Shown: one piece after another, positions 54,571 to 64,000 of the stretch
Numbering within the stretch: position 1 is the first letter of the stretch
Layout: every line of letters starts with the position of its first letter
Assembly (NCBI GenBank): GCA_027575805.1
Contig: JANBPU010000068.1
Span: forward strand, 1-64,000
Direction of reading: 5' to 3'
Origin: Mycoemilia scoparia
Lineage: Eukaryota > Kickxellomycota > Kickxellomycetes > Kickxellales > Kickxellaceae
Length of the DNA stretch: 64,000 bases
Made by a program: the position numbers and the translations under genes
The notes under the pieces: generated by a model
The model's database searches: none
What the model was told of the DNA's origin: nothing
Seen by the model: the letters and a program-made list of their open reading frames with translations, nothing else

Positions 54571-56014
54571 GAACATATGTATGTGCCTCTGAATCAATAC
54601 TCTAGGATACGAAGCCACTGCTGCCAATGCGCTATGAGAGAACAACAATGCTCGGCCTTTGGTTAGCAAGTGTGGAGAATAATTGCACAGACAGACTTAT
54701 GAAAGAATAGAAGGAAATGTGAAGGTTAGGGGGCAGGAGCAAGGTGGGAGAAGGTGGCCGTAACATCCTCACAAGGTCGGAGAAATATTCAAACAATAGA
54801 GGGATTTTCTTCATATGTCTATACTAGGGAGTTGGTATCATATCCCACTCCTAGCCAAGCCAACCCAAAAGTCAGCTTGATGTCCAATGCCTTATCAATG
54901 TTGGCTAGCCTGCCTGATTTGCACAGATGTCAAAGAACATTCAATGGGAATGACAATAACGACTTGGCGGCCCTTGCTCCTCAAATGAAATAACAAACCC
55001 TAGAGAGAGAGATCACAAAGCTGCTTTCTTTATCATTGACAATACCAAGAATTGTATCCGTCCAGCACATTGGTGTGCTTTCAATGTAAATAGTCATTTT
55101 GGCAATTTTGGCTGGAAAAGCTTTAGAGCTAGCTTGGGTTTCCAGGCACTAGCTCGTGTATTTGCATTGAGCAAGAGCATCGTTGGCTTCAATGGGTCGC
55201 AACCAATTACCTTTTCTTAACAAGGACTCTCTATGAAGGTCGATAGATAATAAACATATGGCTAGCATTCCAAGGGGTTTGCACGGATATGGATGCGGAA
55301 AAAAGCAATGAATTATCTCTCCCAGTTGGAAATTGAAACCACAAATGGAATCTGTCTAACATACTCCCACCAAACAAACTCTGCCCTCAAAGCCTCCTTT
55401 CAACCCACCTTCCAGCAAATCGATAGTCGCCATCGGTGCTACTGCTGCTATTCTTGTAACGCCCGTAGTTGGTGCTTGTTTGACTGGTTGAGGCCCGTGA
55501 GTACTTTTTGGTGTGGCACGCATCGAGGTATGGCTAGCATCAATACACCAGTTTTGGAGCGAGCGCTTTGGGGTTAAATGTTAAGCCCGCAGAATACATC
55601 AGCATTCGCTTTCATGGTCAGGAGAGCATGATGAAGGTTTCCTAAATGTCCAAACGTGGTATCTTCCATCCTCGCTCACTTTGTGTCTCGCAAAATGTAA
55701 AAAGGGATATTGGGAAAGCATTCCATAGTTACCTCACAATCACACAGCTTTGTACACTCCAATCCAATGGTTGCTATCCTGCCTCAGTCTCTCTTTTTAT
55801 ATGTGATGTATTATGCCACATCTCCACACAGAATGGCCCATTCTTGCAGCCGTAGCTGAGGATGCAGGACTGTGTGTATGAAATGTATTGTGATCCTACA
55901 GCAGAGAGCCCCTTTGGCTGTTTAAAAATTACCACGGATCGCAACGTCAAGCAATGGAAAATCCTTTACTTGAAGGGCTTTTCTAGTCACCACCACAACT
56001 ATTAAACCCTGTAG

Positions 56015-56049
<35 letters not shown>

Positions 56050-57302
56050 GCTGCTGCTAATTTAGATTAGTGCGTCTTCCCAGTAGCACACCACATCTCT
56101 TTGCGTTTTATAGAGCCACCCAAAACCTGCGTGAAAGCTGTAAAGCTTAGAAACAACAAGGCGAGTGCAGAGAGAAAGGAGATTTTGTGCTGGTATGAGG
56201 GCAGGGGCGGGTAAATTGCTTGTAAAGATACGAGGAGGTGTGGCTAGTGCCGATCTAAACCCCTGCCCCAGGTTTGTCCCAACCCACCCTTCCATCCGCA
56301 TTTTCTTTGCAATTCTATGATCATCGTCATAGCCACCGCCGTTTTTCACATTAAACGCATTTTTATAAGGAGGAGCAGAGTAGTAAAAACGATTGACAAC
56401 CATTATTGTGAAATCTATATCCAGGCTATTATTCTACAATAGATTTACCCATACTTCGATATGCGATGATGCATCTTATTGTATGTGTGTGTTGGATGTA
56501 TTACAAATTTGAAAGAATCATGAGCTAGCACTGCCATTGCTTGGCACCAAGGGCTTTTGTTGGCAAGAATATGTGTGTGTGTGTGTGTGCTTGGAGTCCA
56601 ATGTTGGAGAGAGAAAAGAGTGCTCAAAACAGGCTCATCACCTTGCCTTTACTATGTCGGTAGCTCAAATCGACAACCAAAAAGACCAGCCAAATCATGT
56701 TGTGCGAGCCGCACCGTGCTACGCTTACCCAAGAAAACATCACACTAATGTTTGGTGCTTATAGCGAAGATGGGTAGATAGACTACATGCTGCTCTGAGT
56801 TACACCAATAGCAGTGGTAGCTATAGTATAAAAACTGGGAAGAGAGCGATCTTAAGGCTCTCCCATGTCTGCTGCACGTTTATTTGAACCTCATCAATAT
56901 CGTCTTTATTTGTACTCCTAAAGAAATATACGCACGTCGACGGTGTCTGAGTGCCTGTCTGTACATGTAGGCAAATTTAAAAGAAGGAGCTGCTGTCACT
57001 GCTGCTGTGATAATGACTGGTGGATAGTCCCAATGATGATCTACTAGCAACCCCCTCCCTGCTCTCATTGCCATCTCCCCATCAATCAACTACCCCATAA
57101 AGACTATGGAGGATGTAGAAGACAAAAAGAAAAAGAATGTCCCCTATGGGTTTCTTCTTGGGCATGTGTAGAGAAATTGAAAAACACGCACACGCACATA
57201 TGCGAGAGACAGGCAGATGCGAAGAGACAGTGCCTGGGGGGATTCTGCTTCAATGAACCTGAGTGGTTTCTCTCTTTTCTGCAGTATACCACCGCATGCT
57301 TT
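54571..57302. other. gene-poor 2.7 kb
   Basis: Higher in GC than its surroundings, but I find no ORF with domain or promoter support; a 113-aa minus frame at 56062-56403 is the best and is unrecognised. It contains the triplet run at 56015-56058 and a (GT)n run at 56571-56589. Confidence 0.45.
56015..56058. repeat. (CTA)n(CTG)n triplet run
   Basis: About eleven CTA units followed by four CTG units. Confidence 0.9.
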
Positions 57303-57443
57303 CATATAGATAATTATTTTTGAAGGGCTAACTTTTGCTAGTAGGCCAGTTTATCATGCATATTTGCCAACCTACATTGTCATTGACAAATGCCTTGCCA
57401 CACTGAGTATACACTTAGCCCTTCAAAAATAATGATCCATATG
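57303..57443 (+). mobile_element. MITE family A (long), copy A11
   Basis: CATATAGATAATTATTTTTGAAGGGCTAA ... CTAGTAGGCCAGTTTATCATGCATATTTGCCAACCTACATTGTCATTGACAA ... CCCTTCAAAAATAATGATCCATATG: the best-preserved long copy. Confidence 0.95.
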
Positions 57444-58055
57444 TACCGCGTCTAAACTTGCCGTGCTGTTCTGTGCTGCTGCCATTTCTTGAAGCTATAA
57501 ATTAACCCCCACCAGACCTTCGACATCTCTCTCAATCTCTATTTCTGTCTCATATCATCAAGCCACAACACACACTTTCGGCCACTTTTCTATAACCTTT
57601 TCTTCCTTTGATATTCTTTCCTGGAACAAAACCAAGGATCTTTCGAGTCAATATATATTGCAGCTCTCTTTCTTTCCTTCTCTCTGGCTTTTCTGTCGAT
57701 TCGCCTGTGGCTTCTCTTCACCGTCTTCTATAGCTCATTAGCACAGAATATACATACTAATTTGTTCTGTCACCAACACCATATTTTTCGGCATTCGAAG
57801 GTTGGGGTTCGCTGTCATCTCCTTATTAATTGGAATTGCAATATTAACCACATTTATTGACATCTCTCCTCCTTAATACCAACCATCTACTCTCTCCCTC
57901 TCTCTGTTTCTCTCTCTCTCTCTTTCTTGCTACAGGCATTAGCACATACATAGCAAAGAATAATTTCTAAACAAACCTCTCTCTGTCTCGACATCTTGCT
58001 CTTTCTTGAGACTTGAGCCTGTTCAGCAGAAACTCAATACTACCTTTGACTTCAA
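57444..58055. promoter_or_regulatory. P450 promoter and leader, pyrimidine-rich
   Basis: CT-rich tracts culminate at 57892-57925 and are followed by TTGCTACAG (to 57935), which looks like a 3' splice site of a 5' UTR intron before the P450 ATG. Confidence 0.4.
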
Positions 58056-61000
58056 ATGTTCGTCGTGACTATACCCGTTCCATCCCAGGCGCTTGATGGC
58101 ATAAAGTTTGCCACCAATGTTGTCGTTCCTATTCCTTCTACCAAAGCCATCTTGTCGTACTTTTCAATTTGGCAATGGTCAGCCATTTTTCTGACCTTGG
58201 TCTTTGTCTGGAAAATCCTCAGCGCTCGTGTGCTTTCTCCTCTTGCCAAGATTCCTGGTCCTTTTTGGGAAACGATATTTCCTTATCAGATGTACAAGGC
58301 ATTGAGTCAAGGCCGATTCCATGAATATTTGCTTTGTCAGCAAAACAAATATGGAAACATTGTTTACTTTGGTAAGTACTCGACTCCCATCTTCCCCTTC
58401 ATGAATAGTAACCATTGCTAACCACATGATATACTTGCACAACATTATGTGCAAGTTCTCTTTAATGATGTTCTGCTACTTCCTTTGGCTGCTAAATCAA
58501 AAGATTTTCTCTTACCTTTCAGCTCCTCACTTTTTATCATTCATTCCCTCTAACATCACACACATACATATATATATATATACCCTCTCATTTGCTCATT
58601 TTTAATTCTTGGATAAGTGAGTTCCTATCTGTTTTGTAATGGCTTTCGTTGTCCCCAAGAACTCATAATATTTTTCTACTGTTACTATGAGTGTTACTGC
58701 CTTGATCATAATCAAGTCATGGGTTTATACAATCTATTGTTACATAAATCCATGGATCTAAATCTTGGCATTATTGTTACTGTTTGTTATATCTCTTCCC
58801 AGCCACGCTTTCCTTAGGTGTACAATGAATCCCTATTCTAACCCTAAATTTCTCTGTTATATAGCAAACAACCGTGTGCTGATTAACGACCCAAACGAGG
58901 CCAGAATGATTTTGGGTAAACGCAACTTCATCAAAAGCAAGGACTACTATGTCAAATATTTGGGTGCTCCCAACATGTTTACAAACCGGGATCCTAAAAC
59001 CAACGATATAAGAGTAAGTCTAGCGCCCATCTCTCTCTTCTCGTCTAACCTTCATGATATCTACGCATTACTCATGCCCACAATGTATATGTATGTGTTT
59101 GTATTTTTCAATAGCGTCGTCAAGTTGGGCCTGCTTTTACTGTCTCACATATTGCCGAGATGGAAGAAACTATTCACAGAGCATCTTCGCTGGCCATGAA
59201 AAACAAGATTGAAAAGCTCATGGACAAGACTGAGCAAGAGACCGGGCAGCGCCAATGTCGGATCAACTATGTCGAGGATTTCTACTACCTGACATTTGAT
59301 GTGGTTGGCGAACTAGCCTTTGGACATAATTTTGGGATGTTGGAGAAAAATGACTATACTACTCTTCAGTGGATCCATTCACTATCGTTTGTTGTTGCTA
59401 TTGTAAGTATAATAAAGCATGTGTGAAACAAAACACAATGCGGAATTAGACAGAGTGCAGCTGGTGGTGTGCTCTCTCTATAATTGGGGGAGGTGGACGT
59501 ACATAAATATGCACAGACTTTCAAACATTTGCACATTGATGATATAATAAGCATTGTGAAAGGGAAACAAAAAGAACCAATCTTGCCTATTGTAACCTTT
59601 TGTGGATTTTCTATATTAGGAAGCTACGATTCCGATTACAAAGAAATTACCATTTTTGATGAACAAGCAAATTGGCGAAACAAAAAAACTTGTTGAGGTA
59701 AGCAAGCAAGCAAGCGATTTTCCAATACTGTTATTGTTGGTATCATAATGAGGGTTGTGAATTCTGTTTCCCATATTCCTATCTTTAATTCTCCTCTCTC
59801 TCTCTCCCCTCTGAATGGAAAAAAATATACTTGATCCTTTACATTGTACTCGTTTGCTTGCTTACTTGCTCGCTCTTGGGAAACCTTTGTCAATTTTGTA
59901 GTCAAACAAGGGTTATATATTCCTAGTATAAACGCCACCGCCACCATACTAACCCCTACAAAGAAAGGAGCAGTAGTAGTGCTGTATAACAAACTATAAA
60001 CCCCAATAGATTATTTTCCCATTTACAGAATTAATAACCCTCCTCTCACACCTTCGCCACACATATACACATTATTCATATTCAACTGTTGTTAACACGC
60101 CTATATTTCTACTACTGTTATATAATCACAAATAGTTTACCAGAAAGATTGTTGAAGACAGAATTCGCGAAAACAAGGAAAAGGGAAAACCAGAGCGCAA
60201 GGACATTCTTCAAACATTCATCGACTCTGTTGACAAAGAAACTGGAACCAAGATGACTATCCCTGAAATAGTGTCGGAAAATATTGCCTTGATATTTGCT
60301 GGTACCGACACAGCAAGCAACACTATGTCGTGGACATTGTTTTTGTTGATGGTGTATCCTGCGGTTTACAAAAAGGTCGTTGAGGAAGTTCGCACTGCGT
60401 TCCCTAACCCAAAGTCAAACATCAAGTATAGCGAAGCTCGTTCGAAATTGCCTTACCTTGAAGCTGTTATTTATGAGTCGATGAGGTATTTGCCAGCTGT
60501 GGCTACTGGGTTGGCTAGAAGAGTACCAAAAGGTGGTGTTGAATTGCAAGGACATAAAATACCTGAAGGCGTAAGTTTTCTTCAACTTCATATAACTTGG
60601 TATCAGCTCTATTTCTTGACCTTTTGTGGGAAAGTCATCCTCTAAAACTGATTGTTATATATTGTGCTATTTTTAGGCTGATGTCTATGTCTTTATTCAT
60701 GGGCTTCATCGTAATCCCAAGTACTGGGACCAGCCTGATAAGTTTATTCCAGAAAGATTCTTGGGCGAAGGTGCCGCCGAACGTAAAAGAAACATCTTTG
60801 TCTTCTCTACTGGGTATCGGATTTGCCCGGGCAGAAACTTGGCTTGGGTTGAGATCTTCTTGACCATGAGCAGACTCCTTCGTGACTATGATTTTGAGTT
60901 GCCCAAGGAAAGCTACTTTGGCCCTGATGTTATTGATCCCGAAACTGGTGAACCAAAGATCATGCCTGGATTCCTTGGCCTCACACTTGGTCCAAAATAC

Positions 61001-61264
61001 ACTAAGCGTGATGGATGGATAGTTGTTAAGCCAGCAAATTTGTCAAGACTATCTATTTCAACTGATAATATTGGTGGATGCCTTGGTGGTGGTGGTGGTG
61101 GTGGTGGTGGATTACGTAGAAACTATTCGTATCCTAGTAGCTCCTCTGACATTAGTCCCAGTAGTACTAGGAAAAATAGTGTTGAAGATAGTAATAGTAT
61201 GTTTGGCCAAGAGGATACTGAGATTCCATCCTCTGCTTCATCAACTGCATCAACTATCCTTTAA
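58056..61264 (+). CDS. cytochrome P450 monooxygenase, 6 exons, 617 aa
   Basis: Exons are 58056..58371, 58865..59013, 59115..59402, 59620..59697, 60136..60570 and 60677..61264; all phases agree. A microsomal haem-thiolate monooxygenase with an N-terminal membrane anchor (about residues 32-56, IWQWSAIFLTLVFVWKILSA) and the Pro-rich KIPGPF. Further signatures: I-helix AGTDTAS (332-338), K-helix ESMR (391-394), PERF (447-450) and haem loop FSTGYRICPG with Cys472. The last ~70 residues are unusual: a GGCLGGGGGGGGG run and a Ser/Thr-rich tail (SYPSSSSDISPSSTR, SSASSTASTIL), where P450s normally end soon after the domain. The CYP family and substrate cannot be told; the overall pattern (YGNIVYF, LINDPNEARMIL) fits fungal CYP clans with CYP3/CYP4-like sequences. 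Confidence 0.96.
61087..61111. repeat. (GGT)n run in the P450 coding sequence
   Basis: In-frame GGT repeat coding for the poly-Gly run; likely length-variable. Confidence 0.9.
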
Positions 61265-61460
61265 CTATACTCTTGTCTCTTGACATATCATTTTGTTGTT
61301 TGTCTCACTCTCACTCTCACTATTTCTATTTACATTTCTATCGTTTATTATATATTATTATAATTGTCTTTATTTATAATGTTTACTCTTTACTCTGTAG
61401 TTAATTACTCTCATCTTTTACTAGTTATGTACGTTTATATGTGTTTAGCCAATACAGAAA

Positions 61461-61493
<33 letters not shown>
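61461..61493. repeat. (ATT)n microsatellite
   Basis: About eleven ATT units. Confidence 0.92.
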
Positions 61494-62089
61494 TCTAGCA
61501 TTATATCAGTGTTCTCAAGGAATTGTAACAATGTTCAGTATGACATTATGCAATCACTTTTTAACAGCCTTTGAGATTACTAGAAAATCACCAAAGCAGT
61601 GGCACATTCATATTTAAAGGGCAACAATAACTCAGTAATCACAGTTGTATTTAATGGAGCTTCCACCAAGTTCTTTCCAGATATTCAAACTAACGTTATT
61701 GTTGTTGTGGCAGTTATAGTATCTCAAAGAAATATATGCCATTTCGTAGATAAAAATGATGGCGTCAGGTGGCAGCCTTTGGTTAAGGCAACTTGACTCC
61801 AGATCCATCATCATGGTTATAAAAATACCTGTGTATGATTTGAGTTGATTAGTACCACAAATCCATGTTTAGGAGAACTTAAATATCACAAGTCATTGAG
61901 TTCTATCTCCAACCATATATTAACACTATAAACGCACAAATATCTGTGGCTCTGAGTATTTTTCATGTTTGATATGTCACTATCATGCCTTGAAAGCATC
62001 TTCATCACGAGAGTTTCTCTGTTGGAAGTGACCGTTACTGAACAATATTGCCCTTGTTGAATCTACAGTAAGTGATGTTGAAAAAAATG

Positions 62090-62099
62090 TATATATAAA
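62090..62099 (+). promoter_or_regulatory. TATA box of the LPMO gene
   Basis: TATATATAAA, 122 bases before the ATG; the leader is A/C-rich. Confidence 0.6.
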
Positions 62100-62220
62100 C
62101 AAGCTCCATCCATTTCATTGAATTAACATTATCAATTACAACAACGTTTACACTAATATTTACAACACATATTTATTATAAATTTAAAATTTCAATTTAA
62201 CATACACATAATTCAATAAA

Positions 62221-63090
62221 ATGAAAACAAACATGTTTAACACAACATCACACATCGCTTTTACCATTGTCGCACTCCTTGCTACTTCCCCCATCAGTAC
62301 TGTAATGGGACACATGCGAATCCTCAAACCAGCTCCTAGGGAAGGTACAACAACCGATCCAGCTGCATCGCTTACTAATGGAGATTCCAAGGGATTATGT
62401 CAGGGACTTCCCAAGGGTAGTCCTATAGATGTCCAGGCCGGAAACACGCTTAGTCTGAAGTTCACAGATGGCAGTAAAAACGAAGGAGCAGCTCATGGCG
62501 GAGGCCATTGTCAGTTTGGCGTATCTTATGATGGTGGCGAGACCTTCGTGGTTGTACATGATGAGTTCAAGCACTGTTTCAAGAAGGGACCATCGAGTGA
62601 TAATACACCCGAAGTCACTAACTATGACATTGAGCTTCCAGCTGACCTTCCTGATGGCGAGGCCGTCTTTGGTTGGGTTTGGAACAATGCAATTGGCAAC
62701 CGCGAATTCTACATGAACTGCATAGACATCAATGTTACGGGAGGCGGGAGTGGATTTACGGGACCGAAAATGGTGTATCCCAATTTAAATGACAATGTTA
62801 CTATTGATGAGTTTAATGGAAATTACGATACAGGGATGGAATTGTATGATGGACGTGAGGAAATGACGGTTGGATCTGGGTCTGGATCAGATAGTGGTGG
62901 GGCCAAAGGTAAGAGCGCTGGTGGTAGTAAAGGTGGTGATAAAGCCAGTGGTAGCAAAGAGGCTGGATCCAGCAAAGAAAAAGTTACAAACTCTGAAGCC
63001 AATTCAGCCGCGGAAGAAGAAGAAGAAAAAGAAGAAAAAGATAATCAGGCAGAAAGCTCTTACCCACCAGAAGTAGAAGAGCGGAGATAA
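62221..63090 (+). CDS. secreted lytic polysaccharide monooxygenase, AA11-like, 289 aa
   Basis: Single exon. The signal peptide (residues 1-30) ends ...STVMG and leaves His31 as the new N-terminus (HMRILKPAPREG), the first arm of an LPMO copper brace. The second His is His92 in GAAHGGGHCQFGVSYDGG, which matches the AA11 THGGGSCQ motif; an extra His96 follows. The axial Tyr164 is in GNREFYMNC, almost the AA11 consensus GNREMYMNC. AA11 enzymes oxidise chitin, so a role in chitin breakdown or own-wall remodelling is likely but inferred. After about residue 190 a linker leads to a long Gly/Ser/Lys region (GAKGKSAGGSKGGDKASGSK) and an acidic run (AAEEEEEKEEKDNQ). No carbohydrate-binding module or clear GPI signal is visible. 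Confidence 0.88.
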   Translation: MKTNMFNTTSHIAFTIVALLATSPISTVMGHMRILKPAPREGTTTDPAASLTNGDSKGLCQGLPKGSPIDVQAGNTLSLKFTDGSKNEGAAHGGGHCQFGVSYDGGETFVVVHDEFKHCFKKGPSSDNTPEVTNYDIELPADLPDGEAVFGWVWNNAIGNREFYMNCIDINVTGGGSGFTGPKMVYPNLNDNVTIDEFNGNYDTGMELYDGREEMTVGSGSGSDSGGAKGKSAGGSKGGDKASGSKEAGSSKEKVTNSEANSAAEEEEEKEEKDNQAESSYPPEVEERR

Positions 63091-63213
63091 ATTCATTCAA
63101 TACAACTATGTAAACTTATTTTTTCTAATATCAATTATTTAAAAGAGTAAACCCTTTTTAACCAATAAAATCGTTATCGGGTCATTGAATTTATAATTTG
63201 AAAAATACCAAAT
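63091..63213. other. short spacer downstream of LPMO
   Basis: AT-rich, presumably the 3' UTR; nothing else seen. Confidence 0.5.
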
Positions 63214-63318
63214 CGGTAGTAATTTTTGAAGGGTACAGCATTTTTGTGACCAACGATCATAGGGGCAGCAATCGCAGCCAAATGTGAGTGACTGACCCAA
63301 CAAAAATGATCTCCCAAA
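63214..63318 (+). mobile_element. MITE family A (short), copy A12
   Basis: GTAGTAATTTTTGAAGGGTACAG ... GATCATAGGGGCAGCAATCGCAGCCAAATGTGAGTGACTGACCC; the right end is degraded (CAACAAAAATGATCTCCC). Confidence 0.85.
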
Positions 63319-63401
63319 TCACACAATAACAGGGTAGAGTTTCCATTATCCAGCATTAAAATGGACCTTTGAGCTATTGATCAAACTCTAAAGTTTATTA
63401 T

Positions 63402-63516
63402 ATGAATAATTATTTTTGAAGGGCTAGTTTTTACTAGTTGGCCAGTTCCATCATGCATATTATCGGCCAACATATATTATTATTGATAAATGCATTGGCA
63501 TGTACAGTGTGCATTT
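63402..63516 (+). mobile_element. MITE family A (long), copy A13, cut by B8
   Basis: TGAATAATTATTTTTGAAGGGCTAG, TACTAGTTGGCCAGTTCCATCATGCATATT, TTATTGATAAATGCATTGGCATGTACAGTGTGCATTT; the right terminal repeat is missing where B8 starts. Confidence 0.88.
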
Positions 63517-63651
63517 GGTGAGATTTCACTAGTGATCAGGTATTAATTAGGCAAAAAGGGCCCTCTTCAGATTTTGGCCCAACCATCAGCCATCTCATAT
63601 GCAACTCCTAAGGACCCATTTTGCCCAAAGCCTTGTGAAATCTGACCATAC
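63517..63651 (+). mobile_element. MITE family B, copy B8 (best preserved)
   Basis: GGTGAGATTTCACTAGTGATC left end; core CCCTCTTCAGATTTTGGCCCAACCATCAGCCATCTCATATGCAACTCC; right end CCTTGTGAAATCTGACCATA. The ends are imperfect inverted repeats (TGGTGAGATTTCAC / TGGTCAGATTTCAC). Confidence 0.85.
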
Positions 63652-64000
63652 CCAAACTCCAAAGTTCAAGCATAAACACACATTGATATACATACTACAC
63701 TGCGACTGATGAGTAAAAAGGAACGTCCAAACTAGGATGTATAGTCTGTGGTTGGTTTGTATTAATAGTTACAGTAAGCCGTACATTTACATTTTGAGTC
63801 GTGTATTTCCAATATGACCTTAAATCTCACCAAGATCTATTGTCTATAAAGGCATGGCTGTACTTCAAATAGCCGTCTGGCCGTTCTCCAGCTCCCACAT
63901 ACGTATGTGTGCATCAGTGAATGAGTTAGCGAGTGAAAATTCCAAAGATTGTCTTGGCTTTATCAAATGCGTACACGGATGGTCAAGTCATCCAATAAAG
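63652..64000. other. window end, no gene seen
   Basis: Unique sequence to the edge with no supportable feature. Confidence 0.5.

Larger units (their letters stand above)
61265..62220. other. intergenic, P450 3' side and LPMO promoter
   Basis: Contains an (ATT)n run at 61461-61493 and the LPMO TATA box. No gene seen. Confidence 0.5.

Noticed and set aside
56062..56403. 113-aa reverse frame beginning MVVNRFYYSAPPYKN
   Set aside because: Has an ATG and some coding look, but no promoter, neighbour or homology support; left as unannotated.

Overview
This is a 64 kb piece of nuclear genome from a fungus. It is AT-rich and gene-poor (about 17 supportable protein genes). The genes carry short spliceosomal introns with GTAAGT-type donors, fungal-type enzymes are present (Trm2, Erv46, an anion:cation-symporter-family transporter, Rmd1, an AA11-like LPMO), and a 5S rRNA gene lies alone among protein genes. 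The 5S sequence and the PL14/AA11 content make an early-diverging lineage (for example Kickxellomycotina or relatives) my best guess, but the sequence alone does not settle it.

Layout. 0-10.5 kb is a conserved block, all on the minus strand: a 5S rRNA gene cut by the window edge, a tRNA (uracil-5-)-methyltransferase (2 exons), the ER-Golgi cargo receptor ERV46, a monoglyceride-lipase-like hydrolase (2 exons) and a seven-exon MFS transporter with a MITE in one intron. 12-19 kb holds a Ser/Asn-rich unknown protein, a histidinol-phosphatase relic cut off by a MITE and frameshifted, a 39-aa peptide gene, and RMD1 (3 exons, one of 36 nt). 20-31 kb is an accessory region: many MITEs, three diverged copies of an unrecognised protein family (one frameshifted), two loci with similar promoters, a signal-peptide gene broken by two stops, and a two-exon unknown gene. 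31.9-42 kb has a glycerophosphodiester phosphodiesterase, an LRR-like unknown protein, two secreted PL14 polysaccharide lyases arranged in tandem, and another unknown gene. 42-53 kb is degraded: a fold-back element, a threonyl-tRNA synthetase pseudogene, one unknown basic protein, a further coding relic, and long microsatellite-rich DNA without genes. 53-64 kb has more MITEs (including a nested pair), a six-exon cytochrome P450 with an odd Gly/Ser tail, and a secreted AA11-like LPMO.

Two short inverted-repeat element families dominate the repeats. Family A has a TIR resembling CATATGGATCATTATTTTTGAAGGG, comes in a 'short' and a 'long' subfamily, and has 14 copies. Family B has TIRs resembling TGGTCAGATTTCAC and 8 copies. 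They often abut each other. The PL14 pair and the LPMO together suggest extracellular breakdown of polyuronide and chitin-like polymers; the P450, GDPD and MFS transporter fit a saprotrophic or host-associated life style. Exon boundaries were read by eye from splice motifs and reading-frame continuity; no database search was possible.
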